7,418 nt of DNA from Victivallales bacterium (lineage in GTDB: Bacteria; Verrucomicrobiota; Lentisphaeria; Oligosphaerales; Oligosphaeraceae), in contig JAFYIW010000367.1 of the NCBI GenBank assembly GCA_017538465.1, positions 1-7,418 of the forward strand, read 5' to 3'. A program made the translations under genes and the position numbers. Shown one piece after another: positions 1-6,419 of this stretch (position 1 is its first letter; every line of letters begins with the position of its first letter). Below the pieces are notes generated by a model. That model did no database searches, was not told where the DNA came from, and saw only the letters and a program-made list of their open reading frames with translations.

Positions 1-59
1 AGGACGAGGGCCTGCCCGACGCTGTCGCTGTTTTTGAATGCATCAAGAATAGTGTTCAT
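1..59 (-). CDS. 5' end of a protein gene, possibly an ExbB/TolQ/MotA-type channel subunit (partial)
   Basis: An ATG at 59-57 on the minus strand opens a frame that stays open to the window edge, giving 19 codons (MNTILDAFKNSDSVGQALV) before it is cut off. It starts 34 bp after the rsmA stop codon in the same direction, as expected for the next gene of a run. The short N-terminus, with 'AF..SD..GQ' leading into a hydrophobic stretch, resembles the start of TolQ/ExbB/MotA proton-channel subunits, where a short amphipathic segment precedes the first membrane helix. That resemblance is from memory and rests on very few residues, so the identity is only a suggestion. No Shine-Dalgarno sequence precedes the ATG. 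Confidence 0.45.
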   Translation of the reverse strand, partial: MNTILDAFKNSDSVGQALV

Positions 60-93
60 GGAAAGTCGAATGTGAAGCGGTCGGCGAAAGGCT

Positions 94-918
94 TCAGGAA
101 GACAGCATCTTCGCCAGTTCAAGGTATTGGGACGGTGAGATTTCCTCCGCCCTGGCGGTGTCCGGGAGTCGCAGGGCGTGGAAGGCGGCGGCGACCTCCA
201 CGGCGGAGGCCACGCGGGACAGGAGTCTTCGGGCCTGTTTGCGGCGCTGGGCGAACGCCGCCTGGATCAGCGTGTCGGTCCGGGCCAGCATGGCCATGGA
301 CGGCAAGGCGGAATGGCGAGTCATCCGCAGAAACGCGGAGTCGATTTCCGGCGGCGGAAAAAAGACTCCCCTCGGCACCTGCCGGACCACGGCGGCGTCA
401 TAGCGCAGGGCCAGCCGTGCCGTCAGGCCGCCGTATGCCTTGGTGCCGACCGGAGCCGTGAGCCGCTCGGCCATTTCCCATTGCAGGAGCACATGGAAGG
501 AGGACGGCGGATTCTCCAGATCCGCCAGTTTGGCCAGCAGCATTGACGCGCAGGAATAGGGCAGATTGGCGATGACGCGGAAGGGCGCTCCGACGGGGAA
601 GAGCTCCGCATAGTCCACCCGGCAGGCGTCGGCGTGCAGCAGCCGCAGGTTCGGCTGATCGGCATGGCGTTCGGCCAGAAACGAATAAAGGCGCGAATCG
701 AATTCGATCGCCGTGACCCGACAGCCCGCCGCCAGAAGCGCCGCGGTCAGCGTGCCGGTGCCCGGGCCGATCTCCAGAATGGCCTCGCCGGCTCGGGGCG
801 CGGCCGCCCGTACCAGCGCGTCCAGGCAATTCTCGTCCACCAGAAAATTCTGTCCCAACGCCCGACTGGGATGCAGGTCCAGCCTCTCCAGGATCGGCAG
901 CAGTTCACTTTTCCGCAT
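94..918 (-). CDS. rsmA: 16S rRNA (adenine(1518)-N6/adenine(1519)-N6)-dimethyltransferase RsmA/KsgA
   Basis: This cytoplasmic enzyme transfers four methyl groups from S-adenosylmethionine to two adjacent adenines in the 3' terminal hairpin of 16S rRNA, a late step in 30S subunit maturation. The 274-residue product has the family landmarks in order: 'LGQNFL' at residues 21-26, SAM-binding motif I 'EIGPGTGTLT' at 49-58, the acidic 'AIEFD' at 70-74, 'HADA' at 95-98, and the catalytic 'NLPYS' at 118-122. Near the C-terminus lie 'PPPEIDSAF' and the basic 'QRRKQARRLL', which match the family's RNA-binding end. Length is normal (E. coli KsgA is 273). An in-frame ATG at 963 would add 15 residues that only shadow the HPr gene, so the ATG at 918 is preferred; it overlaps the end of the HPr gene by 14 bp. 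The overlap suggests translational coupling, since no Shine-Dalgarno motif is seen. Identity is secure. Confidence 0.96.
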   Translation of the reverse strand: MRKSELLPILERLDLHPSRALGQNFLVDENCLDALVRAAAPRAGEAILEIGPGTGTLTAALLAAGCRVTAIEFDSRLYSFLAERHADQPNLRLLHADACRVDYAELFPVGAPFRVIANLPYSCASMLLAKLADLENPPSSFHVLLQWEMAERLTAPVGTKAYGGLTARLALRYDAAVVRQVPRGVFFPPPEIDSAFLRMTRHSALPSMAMLARTDTLIQAAFAQRRKQARRLLSRVASAVEVAAAFHALRLPDTARAEEISPSQYLELAKMLSS

Positions 919-1189
919 CGGAGTGCATCGTGAAATATTCGACCACGGCGGCCAATGCCGCATCGGCGTCCGGACCGTCCGCCACGGCTTCCAATTTCGT
1001 GCCGGCGGTCACGGCCAGCGTGAGGAGCGACAGCGGACTGGCGATGTTGACCGGTGGCTCGCCGGGGCGGCCCAGCGTGATCTTGGCCTGGAATTGGCGG
1101 CAAAGCCTGGCCAGTTCGGAGGCCACGCGCAGGTGGAGTCCGTGGGAGTTGCGCACCGTAATGACATCCTTGGAGAGGGAGGAACTCAT
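905..1189 (-). CDS. HPr family phosphocarrier protein
   Basis: This 94-residue protein has the length and layout of HPr, the small cytoplasmic phosphocarrier that takes phosphate from enzyme I (PEP-protein phosphotransferase) on a histidine and passes it to sugar-specific IIA domains. The active-site segment is 'GLHLRVAS' (residues 17-24). The phosphorylatable His19 and adjacent Arg21 are kept, but the usual Ala and Pro of 'GLHARPA' are Leu20 and Val22. The regulatory-serine region aligns as 'VNIASPLSLLTLAV', placing Ser51 where Ser46 of Bacillus HPr is phosphorylated by HPr kinase; the following residue is Pro. The rest ('AGTKLEA', 'DADAALAAVVEYF') fits the final strand and helix of the fold. 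No enzyme I, EII or HPr kinase is in the window, so the protein may serve regulation, as Crh/NPr-type homologues do, rather than sugar uptake. It lies between the desulfurase gene and rsmA and overlaps the latter. Confidence 0.88.
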   Translation of the reverse strand: MSSSLSKDVITVRNSHGLHLRVASELARLCRQFQAKITLGRPGEPPVNIASPLSLLTLAVTAGTKLEAVADGPDADAALAAVVEYFTMHSDAEK

Positions 1190-1262
1190 ACGCGGGGGAA
1201 AGACGGTGGAAGGCGGGGACGGCCGTCAAAGGCAAATGTTCTGTCTAATGTAATGCGTGAAG

Positions 1263-1286
1263 AAAAGCTCGCTGTCGCCGGCAGCG
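1263..1286 (-). terminator. Weak candidate intrinsic terminator after the desulfurase gene
   Basis: On the minus strand, 28 nt past the TAG stop of the cysteine desulfurase gene, a 5-bp inverted repeat (CGCTG / CAGCG, 1282-1286 with 1270-1274, 7-nt loop) is followed three bases later by TTTT (1266-1263). The layout is that of a Rho-independent terminator, but the stem is short and the T-run is only four bases. It would separate the desulfurase from the HPr-rsmA pair and lies within the 124-bp gap at 1190-1313. No convincing -35/-10 pair was seen in that gap. Confidence 0.25.
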
Positions 1287-1313
1287 GAATTTTGCCACGA
1301 TTTTCCGTCGTCT

Positions 1314-2423
1314 CTAATAGCCTTTCAGCACCTCTGGCAGCGCCGTGAGAAACGCCCGGAGCTCCGCGGGGGTGGTATGGGCGTGGAAGCTCACGCGCAG
1401 GGCGCTGCGGGCGAGGTCTTCGGGGATGCCCCGGGCCTTCAGCAAGGCGCTGGCGCGGCGGCTTTCGGCGGAACAGGCGCTGCCCGTCCCGATGAGAATG
1501 CCGCATTGTTCGGCCAGAGTCCGGGCGATAATGGCCCCTTCAAAGCCGGGAATCGCGAAATAGCAGATATACGGAGAGGCGTCGGGGGGCGAAAAGACCG
1601 GCCATCGGCCATGTCCCAGATGGTCGATGGCGGCGCGCAGTTCATGGTTCAGCGCACTCGCCCGGGCGAGCGCCTTCTCCTGCCGGGAGCAGGCCATTTC
1701 GGCGGCGCGGACAAAGAGGAGGATGGAGACGGCATCCAGGGTGCCGGCGCGAACGCCCCCCTGCTGGCCGCCGCCGGTGATGACGGGCCGGAGCCGGAGG
1801 CCCTTGCGATACACCAATGCCGCTCCGGTGGCGGGTCCGCCCACCTTCCGGCTGGAAAGAAGCATCAGGTCGGCGGAAGGCCAACGGAGCGGGTGTTTTC
1901 CGAAGGCCTGGCAGGCGTCCAATAGCACCGCGCAATCCGGCGGCAATGAGGTGCGCTCGCCATTCCAGATGACCCCCGTCTCGTTGTTGACCTGGGATAG
2001 CGCCACCAGGACGCTTGAGGCGGGTGGCGGCGGCGTCATTTCCCCGGTGTCTTCCACCAGAAATCCCTGGATGGGGTGCGATGCGAGCGCCCGGGCGGTT
2101 TCCCGCAGGGCGGGATGCGCCCCGAGGTCAATGGCCAACGGCGCGTCCGCGCGTTTCCAGGGGAAGCCCCGCAGGGCGATGTTGGCCGCTTCGGTGCCGC
2201 TGGCGCACCAAATGACGCTGGCCTCGGAGGGAGTGGTTCCGCAGAGCGCCAGCAGTCGCCGTTCGGCGTCCAAAATGGCGCGACGGACATCTTCCGCATA
2301 GCAGGTCAGCCCGTGCGGATTGAGGCCATACAGGGGAACGAGGACGGGATATTCGGCGGCCAGTTCCGGAAGCATAGGCGCTCCCGCCGCGCCGTCGAGA
2401 TTTATGGCTTGGGGTCGCGACAT
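1314..2423 (-). CDS. Cysteine desulfurase-like PLP-dependent enzyme (NifS/IscS family, aminotransferase class V fold)
   Basis: Enzymes of this family use pyridoxal phosphate to remove sulfur from L-cysteine, leaving a persulfide on an active-site cysteine that feeds Fe-S cluster assembly or tRNA thiolation. The 369-residue product keeps the main landmarks: 'SGTEAAN' (residues 75-81, PLP phosphate binding), His103 for cofactor stacking, 'NNETG' (146-150), Asp169 and Gln172 in 'LDACQAFGK', Lys193 as the Schiff-base lysine, 'GGGQQGGVRAGT' (217-228), and 'GTGSACS' (312-318) with candidate catalytic Cys317 on a loop of IscS-like length. Unusual points are 'SSRK' (190-193) where IscS/SufS relatives have His before the lysine, the N-terminal 'LDGAAGAP' in place of 'LDNNATTP', and a length below IscS (404). 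No IscU, SufU or thiouridylase gene is adjacent, so the sulfur acceptor is unknown. The ATG at 2423 is the only reasonable start and has no Shine-Dalgarno sequence. The family call is strong; the exact subtype is not. Confidence 0.88.
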   Translation of the reverse strand: MSRPQAINLDGAAGAPMLPELAAEYPVLVPLYGLNPHGLTCYAEDVRRAILDAERRLLALCGTTPSEASVIWCASGTEAANIALRGFPWKRADAPLAIDLGAHPALRETARALASHPIQGFLVEDTGEMTPPPPASSVLVALSQVNNETGVIWNGERTSLPPDCAVLLDACQAFGKHPLRWPSADLMLLSSRKVGGPATGAALVYRKGLRLRPVITGGGQQGGVRAGTLDAVSILLFVRAAEMACSRQEKALARASALNHELRAAIDHLGHGRWPVFSPPDASPYICYFAIPGFEGAIIARTLAEQCGILIGTGSACSAESRRASALLKARGIPEDLARSALRVSFHAHTTPAELRAFLTALPEVLKGY

Positions 2424-2516
2424 GTCCGGCGGATGAATTCGTCGCTAGTGGGGTTTGACATTGATCCGGCAACAACTGCGTTGGAGTCTTGGAGATGATT
2501 CGGGGGGGAATTGAAC

Positions 2517-2534
2517 CGCGCGTGCTGCCGCGCG
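2517..2534. repeat. CGCGCG inverted repeat in the 174-bp intergenic region
   Basis: CGCGCG at 2517-2522 and again at 2529-2534 can pair across a 6-nt loop (TGCTGC) to form a 6-bp all-GC hairpin on either strand. It lies about 94 bp upstream of the desulfurase start and about 64 bp past the end of the HEAT-repeat gene. No T-run follows on either side, so it is not a classical terminator. It might act in the leader of the desulfurase transcript or as an operator, but nothing in the sequence decides this. Confidence 0.3.
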
Positions 2535-2578
2535 CAAGGCGAAGGCCACGAAACAATCAGTCCCCAGGAACAATGCAA

Positions 2579-2596
2579 GTTGCGAAGCGAAGCAAC
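2579..2596 (-). terminator. Short hairpin just after the HEAT-repeat gene (possible weak terminator)
   Basis: Starting one base after the TGA stop of the secreted HEAT-repeat gene, the minus strand reads GTTGC, 8 nt, GCAAC (2596-2592 with 2583-2579), a perfect 5-bp stem. The bases after it are TTGCATTGTT, T-rich but not a clean T-run. The position suits the end of the ABC-transporter operon, either as a weak terminator or as a 3' stabilising hairpin. The rest of the 2424-2597 gap holds the CGCGCG hairpin and no -35/-10 pair I would defend, although a promoter for the desulfurase gene is expected there. Confidence 0.25.
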
Positions 2597-2597
2597 G

Positions 2598-4532
2598 TCA
2601 ATCGCCACTAGGCCGCAGATTGTCCAGAGTGACCGGGATGGCGGCCGGCTGCAAGGCGGCGGTGGTGCACTCTTCGCCCGCCATGGACTGCATGGCCTGC
2701 CGTGCCACGTCCTTGAGGGATTCCGTGACGGGGACGGCGTCTTGGGACTGGACAGCGCCGAGGTCCGTCTCCAGGTACTTTTTCAGCATTTTTTTGCCGT
2801 TGTAAACCAGGCTGTCGCGCTTTGGGTAGAGTTCGATCAGCCGGGCCGTGGCGACCATGGCGTTGGCGATGACGTGGTCGCGGTCGAAGACCAGCATGCC
2901 CATCCCCTCGGGGATGGTGGGCTTGGTGGTCAGGTAGAACATGCTGTATGCGATTCGGTCAATGTAGCCGACATCCTCCTCGTCTTCCGGGTGGATCCGG
3001 ATGCGGGGGGTCGCCCAGCAGGCGGCCGCCCGCGCCTGGGCGGCGAAGGAGTCCCCGTTGCGGTTGGAGAAGCATTTCTCCAGGTGAGGCAGGAAAACAC
3101 GCTGCGGAAAGAATCCCATCGCCTCGAACGCGTATGCCTGCACCATCTCGCTCTGGTCTTCCGTTGCCATCCTGATGATGGTCGATTCGCTGCCTGGAAC
3201 CTGAAGCTTTCCGAGGGCATGGGCGGCCACGGCGCGCACATATGGAGAACGGTGAACGGTGTAGGGCTGGAAATAGGCCAGGTCGGCGGCGTCCCCCGGC
3301 GTCTTCAAGGTGATGATGGCGGTCAGCGCGGCGGAGATGTTCTCCGGATGTGTCTCGGCATGGATGCGGGCGCGGACATCCTCCAGCAACTCGGAGAATT
3401 GCCGGGCGGCGATTTGACGGTAGGCGATCAGCCGCGCCTCGTCTTTGGCGGAGTTCAGGGCGTCGGCGGTGAGGGAAAGCGCCAGTTCACGGGGCATGTT
3501 CTCGCCGGAGAGCACGGCCTCCGCGGCCTCCCGCACCTGCAGGGTGTCATCCGCAAAGCTGGCCAGCAGGAGAGCATGGATTTCGGGAAGGTCCCGGATC
3601 TGCGGCAAGCGGCAAAGCAGCTCCACCTTGGCGGTCCGCACCGCGGGATCCGCGTCGGCGGGCAGCCTCAGCAGACGGCGCAGGGCGTCGTCCGTGCCGT
3701 CCTGGTAGTTCTGGAACACGGCCATGCGCACCGTCGCCTGGGAGTCGCCGGCCAGCTTGAGGGCAATGGCGGTGTTGTTCACGTGGGCGTCGCTGGCGGC
3801 AGCCATTCGCATGACGACGTGCTTGTCCTCGGCGGCAAGGGCCTGCCAGTGGTCCACCTCGGAATTGCGGTTGCCGGGCGCGCTTAATGCCGCGCGCAGG
3901 GCCGCGCTGGCGACCGTCAGGTCAACGCTGTCCTTGTTTTCCAGAAGCAACTCCACGGGGAAAGCCTTGAATGCCGTGTCCTGTCGCCGGGGCAATATCT
4001 CGAAGAGGGCGACTTTGAAACCGGGGTTGAGGGATTTGCGGCAGAGGGATTCCAAACAGGCGAAATCCGCTGCGGGAAGCAATCCGTAAAGGCGCATGGC
4101 GGCGTTCTGGACATGGGCGTTGTCGGCGGCGAGGAAGGGGCGGATGGCCTTTTCCGGAATGGCGTCCAGGCTGGTGTCCCGCAGGGCGCCTAAAATGGCG
4201 CCCTGCAGATAGGGGTCGGTCTCCTGCTCAAGCCACTTCAGCAGGAGCGCCTGCGCGCGCCCGCTGGTGTCTTTCCGGATTTCGTAGGCCACTTTGGCGC
4301 GTTCCGCCATCGTGAGCTGGCCATAGCCTGCCTGAAGGACCGTGGCGCTGTTGGCGGAGAGCTCGCGGTTTCCGTGGACACTGACCTGGCTCAGGGTAAG
4401 AGGAGCCTGCTGCGTGAGCGTGAACCACAGGGGAAAACACGGCGCGGGGGAACCGGACGCCGCCAAGGCCCGTTGCGTCAGCGAGAGCCATAGCGGAATC
4501 AACAGGATGAAGGTGGTCAGGTGGTTTGTCAT
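2598..4532 (-). CDS. Secreted HEAT-repeat (armadillo-like helical) protein, third gene of the ABC operon
   Basis: I do not recognise a named family for this 644-residue protein. Residues 1-24 look like a Sec signal peptide: a short polar start, hydrophobic 'FILLIPLWLSL', and an 'ALA' cleavage site before Ala25. The mature part is almost wholly helical, with HEAT-like units: 'DSQATVRMAVFQNY' (263-276), 'DADPAVRTAKVELL' (293-306), 'DTLQVREAAEAVL' (329-341), 'HRSPYVRAVAAHALGKL' (427-443) and 'EDQSEMVQAYAFEAMGFF' (458-475). Such repeats make curved scaffolds for protein contacts, and no enzymatic motif is visible. It starts 32 bp after the permease stop, which suggests cotranscription and a link to the transporter, perhaps as an envelope partner; that is inference. 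The ATG at 4532 is preferred over an in-frame GTG at 4661 because it puts the signal peptide at the N-terminus and avoids overlap with the permease gene. A motif of about 10 residues is repeated at 13-22 and 34-43. Confidence 0.82.
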   Translation of the reverse strand: MTNHLTTFILLIPLWLSLTQRALAASGSPAPCFPLWFTLTQQAPLTLSQVSVHGNRELSANSATVLQAGYGQLTMAERAKVAYEIRKDTSGRAQALLLKWLEQETDPYLQGAILGALRDTSLDAIPEKAIRPFLAADNAHVQNAAMRLYGLLPAADFACLESLCRKSLNPGFKVALFEILPRRQDTAFKAFPVELLLENKDSVDLTVASAALRAALSAPGNRNSEVDHWQALAAEDKHVVMRMAAASDAHVNNTAIALKLAGDSQATVRMAVFQNYQDGTDDALRRLLRLPADADPAVRTAKVELLCRLPQIRDLPEIHALLLASFADDTLQVREAAEAVLSGENMPRELALSLTADALNSAKDEARLIAYRQIAARQFSELLEDVRARIHAETHPENISAALTAIITLKTPGDAADLAYFQPYTVHRSPYVRAVAAHALGKLQVPGSESTIIRMATEDQSEMVQAYAFEAMGFFPQRVFLPHLEKCFSNRNGDSFAAQARAAACWATPRIRIHPEDEEDVGYIDRIAYSMFYLTTKPTIPEGMGMLVFDRDHVIANAMVATARLIELYPKRDSLVYNGKKMLKKYLETDLGAVQSQDAVPVTESLKDVARQAMQSMAGEECTTAALQPAAIPVTLDNLRPSGD

Positions 4533-4564
4533 GGGATAAGGCCAGGGGTGCTTCTGGCGGCGGG

Positions 4565-6343
4565 TTATTTCTGCTCCTTGAAAAGGTAGTTGACCCGGAT
4601 GGCGGCCAGAACCAGCAGGATGATGGTGAGACCGCTGAAAAGAAGAAGATGGTTGTACCACAGCTCGTGTCCCCAGATTCTGTAGTCCAGTCTCTGGAAA
4701 CCGGAATTCTCCAGGGTGATCTCCAGGGCGGCGACGAAGGGATTGAACATCAGGCAGACGGCCTTGACCGTCTCGTTCACGCGGTTGCCAAACAGCAGCA
4801 CCACCAGGGAGCCGGCGGTCATCAGCAGCGCATAGCCGTAGGAAATGGCGGTGGCCACGCCGGTGTTCGGGGCGAAGGAGGAGGCGCAGAGGCCGCCGGA
4901 GATGAGCATCAGACAGGTGGTCACCAGCACGCCTAGCCAGGCGAAAATGCGCCAGTAGGCCTGCCCGAATTGGACCAGATTCGCCCAGGCGGCGGCGAAG
5001 TCCTCGCCGCCGAGTCCGTGGGGAAGGCAGCTCAGGAAGCTGGGTGCCATTATGTCCTCGAAGAAGATCAGCGCGAGAAAGACCGGGAGGCTGGAGAGAA
5101 GGAAAATCAGGACATAGAGCAGGGCGGCCTTGAATTTCCCCAGGATGACCTTGGCGGGGCTTAATGGCGTGAGACGAAGCAGCAGCAGGGTGTTGCTGGT
5201 GGTCTCGTCCGTGATGCTGCCGCTGGAGACGGTCGGGGCGAGGAGGGCGACCAACGCGAGCTGGAAGATGATGGCGCCGGCGCGGATGCTGTCCATGTCC
5301 ACGGTGCCGATTTTCAGGGTGATGAGAAAGAGCATCACCAGCGAGAGGCAGATGCAGCCGGTCAAGGCGCGGATGATGAACTTCGGGTTGCCGAAGATTT
5401 TACTGCGCATCTCGGCGACGAAGACGGGGTTGCGGTGCATCGGGATGGGTTTCTTGCGGCGCAGGGGGTCGATGAGGTAGAAGGGCCAGCCCAGCTTGCG
5501 CTTGATCATGGTCTTGGTGTCGGTGTACTGGGTGACGGTGGTGTGCTTGCCGAAGCGCGGCGGCGCGAAGAGGTAATGCGCGAAGAGGAAGAAGAAAATG
5601 ACGCCCAGAATCAGCATGCTCCAGAAGAAGAACTGGAAGGCTCCGCCCGACGAGGCCCCCACCACGCTGCTTTCATAGTTCTCCGCGAACTGCAGGGCGA
5701 AGAGCGCCTCGTAGGGGGAAAGCGCGCGCAGTTTCACGAAGTAGTTGTGGAGGGGGGACATTGGCAGCATCACGGAGGGAAGCCAGGTGGCGCCCGCCAG
5801 AATCACGATGCCCAAGTAGGTGCCCAGCAGCGAAATGTAGCTGCGTCGGCAAATCGAGCTCATGGCCAGCCCAAGCAATCCATAGACGATGGTCGAGAGC
5901 CCCACGATGGTCACCGCCTTGCCTAGCGTCCAAAGGCTGATTCCGCCGGAAAGGGCGCACAGGGCCATCACCGGCACCGAGACCAGGAACAACACCACCG
6001 ACACCCCCAGCGTGCCGAAGAGCTTGCCCAGCAGGATCTCGCCCGGCGTGAGCAGCGAGGTCTGAAGCATCACGAAGGAGTTGCGCTCGCGCTCGGCGGT
6101 GATGGCGCTGGCCGTGAAGCCGGCGGTCATCAGAATCATGAAGGTCAGCTCGGTCCCCAGGAAGATGGTGAACAGCTCGTTGCTGTTGGAGTCCGAGAAG
6201 ACGCCGGTGCGGGGCCACAGGATGTAGAGGATGGCGCTGAGCGTCAGAATGGTCAGGCCCGCCAGGAAGGCGGTAAGCGGCTTGCGGATGCCGACGACAA
6301 ACTCGCGCTTCAGGATGGGATTCTGGGTGAGGCTGGCAAACAT
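4565..6343 (-). CDS. ABC-2 type transporter permease with two fused membrane domains
   Basis: This 592-residue integral membrane protein should form the transmembrane part of an ABC-2 transporter with the ATPase encoded just upstream. About 12 hydrophobic segments are visible, six per half: near 24-43, 57-79, 112-131, 140-163, 168-188 and 238-259, then 323-343, 355-376, 405-428, 465-487, 494-518 and 564-582. The halves share ABC-2 landmarks: 'NP....E' at 8-14 and 305-311, and 'IT.E...N' plus a later 'P.....GK' at 81-107 and 377-403, aligning without gaps at an offset of 296. A basic, polar linker (261-304) joins them. Usual ABC-2 permeases are one such half and dimerise, so this one may work as a single chain. 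Substrate is unknown. The ATG at 6343 is preferred because family members begin just before the 'NP....E' helix. A GTG at 6403 would add 20 residues and shorten the gap to the ATPase from 76 to 16 bp, so it is not excluded. Confidence 0.9.
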   Translation of the reverse strand: MFASLTQNPILKREFVVGIRKPLTAFLAGLTILTLSAILYILWPRTGVFSDSNSNELFTIFLGTELTFMILMTAGFTASAITAERERNSFVMLQTSLLTPGEILLGKLFGTLGVSVVLFLVSVPVMALCALSGGISLWTLGKAVTIVGLSTIVYGLLGLAMSSICRRSYISLLGTYLGIVILAGATWLPSVMLPMSPLHNYFVKLRALSPYEALFALQFAENYESSVVGASSGGAFQFFFWSMLILGVIFFFLFAHYLFAPPRFGKHTTVTQYTDTKTMIKRKLGWPFYLIDPLRRKKPIPMHRNPVFVAEMRSKIFGNPKFIIRALTGCICLSLVMLFLITLKIGTVDMDSIRAGAIIFQLALVALLAPTVSSGSITDETTSNTLLLLRLTPLSPAKVILGKFKAALLYVLIFLLSSLPVFLALIFFEDIMAPSFLSCLPHGLGGEDFAAAWANLVQFGQAYWRIFAWLGVLVTTCLMLISGGLCASSFAPNTGVATAISYGYALLMTAGSLVVLLFGNRVNETVKAVCLMFNPFVAALEITLENSGFQRLDYRIWGHELWYNHLLLFSGLTIILLVLAAIRVNYLFKEQK

Positions 6344-6403
6344 CTTTCTGGCAAGTAGCAATCTATAGTGCCTAATGCAACGGGGAACGGAGGACGCGGA
6401 CAC

Positions 6404-6417
6404 TTTCCGCTTTCCGC
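6404..6417. repeat. Tandem heptamer repeat in the ATPase-permease gap
   Basis: TTTCCGC occurs twice in tandem (6404-6410 and 6411-6417); on the coding strand it reads GCGGAAAGCGGAAA just after the ATPase stop codon and directly before the alternative GTG start at 6403 of the permease. It may be chance, or a purine-rich site helping initiation at that GTG. The spacing is not that of a standard Shine-Dalgarno element. Confidence 0.3.
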
Positions 6418-6419
6418 TC

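Noticed and set aside
1190..1313. A small gene in the gap upstream of HPr
   Set aside because: Open frames across the gap on the minus strand run into the desulfurase gene out of frame and give Arg/Pro-rich shadow translations with no motif.
2490..2535. A possible tRNA or tmRNA 3' end on the minus strand, suggested by GGTTCAATTCC
   Set aside because: The T-stem would need CGCGG to pair with CCCCC, leaving two mismatches. No matching acceptor strand, anticodon arm or D-arm lies at the right distance, and the span is too short for tmRNA.
2511..3887. A 458-codon open frame on the plus strand, antisense to the HEAT-repeat gene
   Set aside because: It lies almost wholly opposite a gene with a signal peptide and coherent helical repeats, its translation is Gly/Val/His-rich with no recognisable domain, and long antisense frames are expected opposite GC-rich genes.
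5435..5926. A 163-codon plus-strand frame opposite the permease gene
   Set aside because: Its composition (runs of Glu, Gly and His) is what results from reading the complement of hydrophobic transmembrane codons; it has no start context or motif.
6344..6403. A promoter inside the ATPase-permease gap (TATAGA on the minus strand)
   Set aside because: The -10-like TATAGA has no convincing -35 element at a suitable distance, and the two genes are expected to be cotranscribed.
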